DNA of 64,000 nt from Lunularia cruciata. Taxonomy: Eukaryota > Streptophyta > Marchantiopsida > Lunulariales > Lunulariaceae. Positions 57,428 through 64,000 of this stretch are shown in pieces; position 1 is the first letter of the stretch; each line of letters starts with the position of its first letter. The stretch covers positions 687,001-751,000 of the forward strand of contig OX419756.1 of NCBI GenBank assembly GCA_948567375.1. The letters are read 5' to 3'. A model generated the notes under the pieces. The model had not been told where the DNA came from. It did no database searches and saw only the letters and a list, made by a program, of their open reading frames with translations. A program made the translations under genes and the position numbers.

Positions 57428-58121
57428 GAACTGCAGTAACACCAATGAAAGTAAGAGATCTTAGTTTACACCTGAATGGTATAATAAAGGTCCTCCAATG
57501 GTATATCCGGTAAGTGGTGGACGACCCTAGTCTTGCAAGGTGTGCCCACCGCTGCCGCCCATTGATGAAGACCTAAAGCCTTGAGCGCGTTGCAATGTGA
57601 CTGATACGTGTTGACGTGAGCATTGCTAGAGAGACTGGCAATGCTCCTCTTTGCTGCAATAAACCCCGAGCTGCATCCTTGAGGAGACCATCAAAGTGGT
57701 GATGAAGGTGCACAAAAATCTTAATCACCGAAGGGACAAAGGCATCAGAGGATAGTCATAGTGCGTAGTGGTCTTCCTTGCCTATAGAAGCAATTGTCAT
57801 TGCTGCTCTCGCTTTTGTGCCTGCTCATTCCAATGACTCAGCTTGTAAAGAGTTCACCACCACCATGTCATGCAAGGTGCGATGACCATCTATGAAAGTA
57901 ACAATATATGCTATGTGGAGACCCAATCTCAAGCATAGTGTTGTGGTAAACTCCCCAAAAGTAAATTGGAAGTTGTCAATCAAGGGTGAAGCATCAAGCC
58001 AAGCTTTAGAGCTTTTCTCCTTCCATGAGATAATCCTAGCTTTGTCAAGTAGAGGCACATTAGTGATGATGCTAGTAAGTGGTTGAGTGTGCATATGCTG
58101 TTGAGATATGTTTGAATCTTC

Positions 58122-59470
58122 CTAGAGTCTAACAAATACAAACTCATTAAAATTGAAGACTGATGTGTGTGTTGGGTCTAACAATAAATCCCAAGCTAAC
58201 CAAAGATATAACTGAAAAGTGTAAGTGCCTGAATTCATTGTCGTGATGGGTCCCAACAAAAAAGGAAGCCCCTCATGTAAGAGCCTTTTTGCTAATTGAG
58301 GAACCACAAGGGCCCAAGCTCCTATGTATGTTGTTGATGTTGTGGCCTCCTCTTTTATGAGGCCACATCTGCCCATGACTATGGGAAGAGCTATTTGTTG
58401 CTTATGCCACTTATCTAAGAGTTGTGGGAGCATGCATGGCACTAAGAGAGTGGAGAAACTATGCATGATGGTGCTTTCAAACAACCTCAAATGTGGTAGC
58501 AATGTCTTTGTAGGAGTGAAAGTATGTGCCAAATATGAGACCCTAGGAAGGTAAGATTGTGCAAGCATAAAATAAGCCACCTAGGTATTCTCCAATTGGG
58601 GTATGAGATGAACATGGGTTGTGGCTTACACTAGGGTGTCTAAACTGAAAGTACTGCAATAATCTTCTTGTCCCAAAGGAGAGCCCAAAATTCTCAAACC
58701 ACCTATGGGGAAATATAATCTTGGTGGGAAGTCAAAGGGAGTGAGGATTGTACATGGGCTCTAGACCTTGCATTTATGAGTCTGGACTCATAAACCCAAG
58801 GCCTCCAAGCAAAATGTGAAAGTAGACACCGCTTGAACTACATCCTCAAAAGTGCTCACTATATGAGTGTAGTCCAAGAAGGAAAGGAAAGACATGATGG
58901 AAAATCAGCTATCACTTATTGAAGAGCCATGTAATGCGTTATGGCAAAGAGAGGCCCTCCTCCCAAGGGATCCCCTTGTCGTATGCCATCTATTGATATC
59001 AATTGTGTAAAATCTCAAATAATAGTATGGTAGTTATAGAATAGAGGTGTCTCTATATAATAGAAAGTATGGATAAATGGTATCAAGGAGTGGATTTGAT
59101 CTCCAACTGAGCAAAGAGCATGAAACCATGTTGGATGAGAGATGGTATTGAAGGCATTGGAAACATCAACTTGGACCACCATCCAATTTGGATGTCCAAG
59201 GATGCTTAAATGCCCATAATCATTATCTCTCATCTCCTTGGAGTAGTCACTACAAATTGATAGGGAGACAATTGGAAAAAAAGACTAACACAATTGTACA
59301 CAAAGAGTAAAAGAAACCAAATGCAAGAAAACATATCCAATGGTAATGAGATGCACACCTAAGGTCTCATGTGCAAGTTCTAGGAGATGAGAAGCACCAA
59401 AAAGATAAATTGCTCTAGGGGCACTTGGCATGAAACAATGCAATAACAAAATGCTAAGAGAAGAGAAAAT
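58122..59470 (-). pseudogene. L3 reverse transcriptase
   Basis: Reading leftward: GASHLLELAHETLGV near 59370-59410, WMVVQVDVSNAFNTIS near 59150-59195 (the conserved polymerase motif with catalytic Asp), GIRQGDPLGGG and PLFA near 58940-58985, then a thumb-like open stretch at 58122-58580 (LPRVSYLAHTFTP ... YIGAWALVVPQLAKRL). Stops and frameshifts separate these. An Asp-Asp active-site block was not found intact. Confidence 0.75.
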
Positions 59471-60181
59471 ACTAAGTTTGGAGCATCTAAGGAAAGGAAA
59501 CTCTATAAGTGCTCAAAAATAGTTTGGATAGCCTACATGTAGAGAAATGCAAGGAGCGGAGTAATGCATGGGCAAAGTAGGACTTAATAAGTTGTAATTC
59601 CTGACTAGTAATCATGGAAGAATGATGGGAGGTCCTCAATGGTAGATGGATGTAGTGTATAGAGTGTCCAAAGAGACGATAGGAGATGGCTTTACAAAAG
59701 AAAGATTTGAAGGTTTGGGATCAAGCACATAGTGCCTCTCTTTAGCAGTGGTCAAGAGGGTGAGAGCACCTAGGTTGCTTTTTTGTACTCACCTACTTTT
59801 GTACTACCTAACCTAACACCAAGGAGCAATGATGCTTTGGTGGTAGGGTGTGGGGCTATGGAGACTTTGAAATCCACAAAGTAGCTACTTGGGCCTTAAT
59901 GGTGTACTCTTTCAAAAACCTTTGAATCCTAGAGGTAGTCTCATGATGTCCCAAAGCACCTACATGAGCCAGAAGGAGTAAAATCCACCATGAGAAAGGC
60001 TCAATAAAATCCAAATGACGACATCTCTACCATGAGCATTGCCTAAGATAGCATAGAATAAGAGAGAGTGTGGAGCCAATGAAAGTACACAATAGAAAGA
60101 GGATCTAAGTGTACATTTTTGGTCAAGGCAAACTTGGTAGAATGCTTGGAGAGGGTCCAACAAGTTTAACCAAGAATACAA

Positions 60182-62369
60182 GTATGGAGGAGCCTAGAGA
60201 GCCATTATCAACATACAAATAGGATCTAAAGGGGTAAGACTAGTGGTGATCTCAACTTGTATATGCATGCATTAAGATCTTCTTCTATATTAGGCAAGTC
60301 CAATCCCTACCCATGGACAATTTGGACAAGACTGAGTAGGATACTAATGAAATAGAATATATGGATATGATGATAGCCTTGGTATAGAAGAAGAATCATG
60401 TGTGAGTGGAGGAGTGGTTGTGATGGGAGGAGGGTCTATGGTAGGAGGAGGGTGTGGATGGTCCATATGATGAAAATGAGAGGTAGTGGTCAAGTGATGG
60501 AGCATCTTCCATAAGAGAGTCACCCCTTATATGGCCCATCAATGGAAGAGAAGTACATGATCTAAGGATCAAAGGAGATCTATCTAGATAAGTGTCAACA
60601 ATTATGAGTGTATGCTAAAATAGACAAGGTAAGGGCCCTACAAACCCTATGTCACATATGGGGTATGGGTTACCAGATGAGGAGTGACACCTAAGGTAGT
60701 CCCTCTATGGCCTCATGCTAGGAAGTGTAAGGGATGCATGAAGAGAGATTCTACAAATGTGTGTACACCCTAAAGAGGACAAAGGAAATGCCATCCCAAA
60801 AGAGCAAGACATAGAAGACAAAGAGTCAATATCAAAACACAAAAGAGATAAACAAAAAGGACAAAGAGAAACATAAAAGAGAGAGTGTGCAAGGGAAGTG
60901 AGAGGGCCTAGCTATGGCCTCTGGAGACCTCCTTCTTCCTCCAACATCCAATTGCCTAGCAGGTCCAATTGCCCAAACATGCCAAAAATGACAAACCCTC
61001 TAGTACAAGAACCTTGTATAGAACAACCCATTGCTACAAGAACCTCTAATGGAATAACCATTTGATACAAGAATTCTGTATGCAGAAAAATCTCTAATTC
61101 TCAAATGCACCAATACCTCATGTGTATTGAACCAAATAGGGAGGTCCTATTGTGTTGTGTTGGTCCCAAATTTCCCAAGCCCAAGGGTCTAATGTAAGCA
61201 CACATGTCCTTGCTCTATCCAATCATCCTGTCCTTGCTTGCACTATACACAAACCTACTTGAGCATACATCAAACCTTTTATTGTGCTCCCATGAAATGG
61301 TTTCTCATGCACCTACTGTCTTGCCTTGGTGCATAGTGTTACTCTCTCCCTCAAAGAAGTAATTCTGCCCTGATCCACATTAATTTCTCCCAAACACTAA
61401 TTTCTGAAGTGGAAACTGTGAGGACAACAGTCCAAGGTGATTGCCTCGTAATGGCATAACTCAAATCAGATTGTAGCAAGGATAAGGATGCCCTATTGTA
61501 GCTTTTGTCTCTTGCATGACCCACTTAGATTGATCAATCAATCTGACCTTGGGTTTTCATCCCTCACTTGACTAGAGATAGGAATCTAAGCAAAGGGAAG
61601 AAAAGAAAAGGAAGAGGTTCAGATTTCTCTACCTCCTTATCAAAAGCACCAGATCCACATACTAAGCTATTTCAATCATCTATTTGCAATTCTTTAGATC
61701 ATAATCAGATTGAAAGCCAACTTGAGAGGATAGCTAAATAAAAAACATCTTCCACATATAATTCTAATGCTCCATGTTGCCACCATCATGACATTTGGAA
61801 ATGTGATATAGAAAAAAAATAGACGAGTATCCTTCATTTTGCCTCATTCCAATAGGAACGTGATGAGAAAGGGCCATGAAAGTTTCAATTGCATATTCTA
61901 GAATATGCTTCCTACTGCTCTTTGTAAGCAAAGAGGCAATCAATTGGTGGTGATTTAGGATCAAAATAGCAAAAGTAATAGTAGAGGAGATCAATTATAC
62001 ATCATCTTGGAGTTCAAACTTGTCCATTCTGATGATGTTTTTTGGGGTACTGATTATATCAGGCAGCCCACCAATAAAAGAAAAGCAACACCAACAGCAA
62101 TCAAAGGATTTGGCCTCTCCATATGAATGGATTTGAATTACCGCACACACCCTAAAGTCTTTGCATATATTTGCATCTAAAGCCAATGTCAACTCTCTTA
62201 CATAATCTCCACATTTTTATTGCTCCTTTATCCATTCCAAAGGTGGACTAACTACAAAAGCCTTAATTATGCTACTATACTTGCTTCTGAGAAAATTATC
62301 AAGCCAACAAGATTTGTAAACTTCAACCCACCCTCAATCCATCTTCGATTTCTATCATTTTTCCAATGG
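60182..62369. other. Repeat-like region without an identified gene
   Basis: Composition resembles the neighbouring elements, but I found no recognisable polymerase, integrase or gag motif. It contains related pieces TACAAGAACC and TACAAGAATTC at 61000-61080. A (TA)7 run lies at its right edge near 62376. Confidence 0.35.
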
Positions 62370-62888
62370 AGACTATATATATATATAGTACCCCAATGGA
62401 AAGGAGTAAGGAGTAAAAATGGACAGAAAAGTGCAAAAGGAAGTGAAATACTACAATGCACAACAGTCCAAAGTGACCAAGAAAGAGATCAAAGAAAGCC
62501 CAAATGCATCCTTGGAAAAAGCAAGTGCAAACTAGCACTAAGTGTAACAAAGGAGTGGATAGCCAATACAAGCCTATTCTTGAATTTTGTGGTAAAGGTC
62601 CTCCAATAGTATGTTTGATAAGTGGGGAAGGTGGATCCTAACTATGATGGATGTGCCTATTGCAATTGCATGTCACTAAAGACCCAAAGCTTGTAAAGTG
62701 ACTTATATGCACTATTAGTAGTACAATATGAGCATGGCCAAGGAGGTAGCCTATTGTCCTCTCCTTTGCAAAGAACCTCATTCTACATCACTAAGAAGAA
62801 TGTCAAAGTGGTGATGCAAGTGCTCAAAAAGAGACAAGGGTATCACCAATTGTAATAGAGACAAAGGTATCCAAACATAGTCAAAGAA
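62370..62888 (-). mobile_element. L3b: 3' fragment of a second L3-family copy
   Basis: Matches the 57240-57790 part of L3 in the same orientation: the TATA-rich end, GTGCAAAAGGAAG, then GTAAAGGTCCTCCAATAGT and AAAGTGGTGATG. The match stops at 62888, where the copia LTR begins. Confidence 0.65.
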
Positions 62889-63695
62889 TGTTAAGTGTAG
62901 AGTCTAATTTTTATTAAAATGCTTCATAGGATAATTATCATGAGAATTTTGAAGAGTTAGTACAAGACAAATGTTCTATGGGAGTGTGGAAGTGTAAGTA
63001 TGGGACAGATATTCCCATTATGGGATTCCATTTATGGGAATGAACAAAAAGATATTCATGTTAGGAACCATATCTTTATGAATAAAAATGAAAATGGGGG
63101 AAGCCTTACCTTTTTGAAGCATCCTATCAAGGGCTTTCCATAGACACCAAAATCATTGAAAATGGATCTCTAGAAAAGAAGTTACGCTCACTTGGAGTTC
63201 AAATGTATCCTATAGGAGTTGCTAGATTTGAGTGCAAGAGATGTAAGCATGGCTATGAGACTTGAGGGAATGGCTCATATGGGCATGCCTCCAGGACCAT
63301 GTGATATGTGAGAAGGCTATGGGCATGGTTCCCACTTGTGAAATTGAGTGAGGTGACGTATTCCAATTGGTACTTCACAATCTAGGGTTTAGATACGGGA
63401 TCAATCTGCACCACACATTTAGAACTTGATAAAGTTCTCTAAGTGCAAGTGCATAAATAGTGCAATTCTTGGTAGTGAGTGTGACTTTCATAATTCTTGA
63501 TTAACATTTCATGAATGAATAAAAACCATGTGTAGTTGTGGATGTAGGCAAACGTTGGTCTAACCACATGAACTTTGGCATAATTTCTATGCATGCTTTC
63601 CATCACCAGATTGATGAATGTTTTCTACTCTATCACATAGCCAAGTTTTTGATTTTTTTTGCTCTCTTAAATTCCTAGTTGCAAATTTTCTCCCA
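62889..63695 (+). repeat. Probable 5' LTR of a Ty1/copia element
   Basis: Starts TGTTAAGTGTAGAG exactly where L3b similarity ends and finishes ...TTCTCCCA shortly before a primer-binding site, giving TG...CA ends and about 807 bases. A TATA-like CATAAATAGTG is at about 63451. The second LTR is outside the window, so the limits are provisional. Confidence 0.5.
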
Positions 63696-63700
63696 AAAAA

Positions 63701-63713
63701 TGATATCAAAGCA
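63701..63713 (+). other. Primer-binding site, initiator Met tRNA type
   Basis: TGATATCAAAGCA matches the common plant copia primer site TGGTATCAGAGC at 10 of 12 bases. Both differences are G-to-A. Confidence 0.65.
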
Positions 63714-63740
63714 TTGATTCTTAGGAGAGAGAAGTGAAAA

Positions 63741-64000
63741 ATGGCAAAAGATGGGAAAATCAAAATCAACAAGTTCAATGGTAAGGATTTTGGATTTTGG
63801 AAGATGCAAATTGAGGACTATCTATCAGAAAAAACAACACCTACCTCTTGAGGCAGAAAAGAAAGAAAAGATGGAAAAAGCTGAGTGGGAGCTTCTAGAT
63901 TGACAAGCCTTGGGTGTGGTCAAATTTACATTGGCAAGAAATTTGTGTATAACATTGTCCATGAGAAGACCACTCACGGGTTGATTAAGTCATTGTCAAA
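63741..64000 (+). pseudogene. Ty1/copia gag N-terminus (runs off the window)
   Basis: The ATG at 63741 opens with MAKDGKIKINKFNGKDF, then FWKMQIEDYL, the typical start of copia gag proteins of the UBN2 family. A two-base loss near 63819 shifts the frame. The continuation (EAEKKEKMEKAEWELLD) is readable in another frame and hits TGA at about 63901, probably a former CGA Arg codon. It is therefore already inactive. The rest of the element lies to the right. Confidence 0.8.

Larger units (their letters stand above)
57240..60181 (-). mobile_element. Non-LTR retrotransposon L3
   Basis: A minus-strand element with reverse transcriptase (58122-59470) and a C-terminal region (57780-58094, then DAFVP-like codons near 57740). 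It has a 3' untranslated part ending in a TATA-rich simple repeat near 57240-57260. Its 3' part is repeated at 62370-62888. The family differs from L1/L2: I see no CCHC-endonuclease end. The 5' limit is uncertain. A minus-strand segment at 59960-60181 may still belong to it. Confidence 0.6.

Noticed and set aside
62376-62389. (TA)n run as a promoter TATA box
   Set aside because: It coincides with the 3' end of the minus-strand L3b fragment, where L3 has a similar simple repeat.

Overview
The window is nuclear DNA of a plant, probably an early-diverging land plant (a bryophyte is my best guess, moderate confidence). It holds one clear host gene, a seven-exon PHYTOCHROME INTERACTING FACTOR (PIF) type bHLH transcription factor on the minus strand (40823-43872). 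Almost everything else I can recognise is mobile-element DNA. Nothing looks bacterial, organellar or viral.

Region 1-25690 is a nest of Ty3/gypsy LTR-retrotransposon copies. Three copies of one unusual family lie here: copy A (minus strand, cut by the window start), copy B (plus, 10389-17422, gag deleted) and copy C (plus, 17877-25690, full length but heavily decayed). The family encodes gag with two zinc knuckles, an aspartic protease, then a C5 cytosine DNA methyltransferase with recognisable motifs I, IV, VI, VIII, IX and X, then reverse transcriptase, RNase H, integrase, and a C-terminal PHD finger. In B, everything from the protease to the PHD finger lies in one reading frame broken only by stop codons. 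So methyltransferase and PHD finger are parts of the element's polyprotein, not neighbours. This is the most interesting content of the window. Between A and B sits the 3' half of an ordinary chromodomain-bearing gypsy element (D, 8283-10071). A and B are inverted relative to each other and very similar.

Region 25691-40822 is gene-poor. It carries a 35-bp perfect palindrome, a non-LTR retrotransposon (L1, 33985-37990) with reverse transcriptase and a probable restriction-like endonuclease domain, a solo LTR inside L1, and very short (53-91 bp) retroposed fragments flanked by target-site duplications.

Region 40823-45500 is the PIF gene and its presumed 5' UTR and promoter. Region 45501-57239 is again gene-poor, with a second copy of the L1 family (L2, 48828-52500) and more short retroposed tails. 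Region 57240-64000 contains a different non-LTR family on the minus strand (L3 and fragment L3b). L3b is interrupted by the 5' end of a Ty1/copia element whose LTR, primer-binding site and decayed gag run off the right edge.

All transposon reading frames are damaged. Many stops look like CAG-to-TAG or CGA-to-TGA changes, as expected from deamination of methylated cytosines. The only gene I expect to be functional is PIF.
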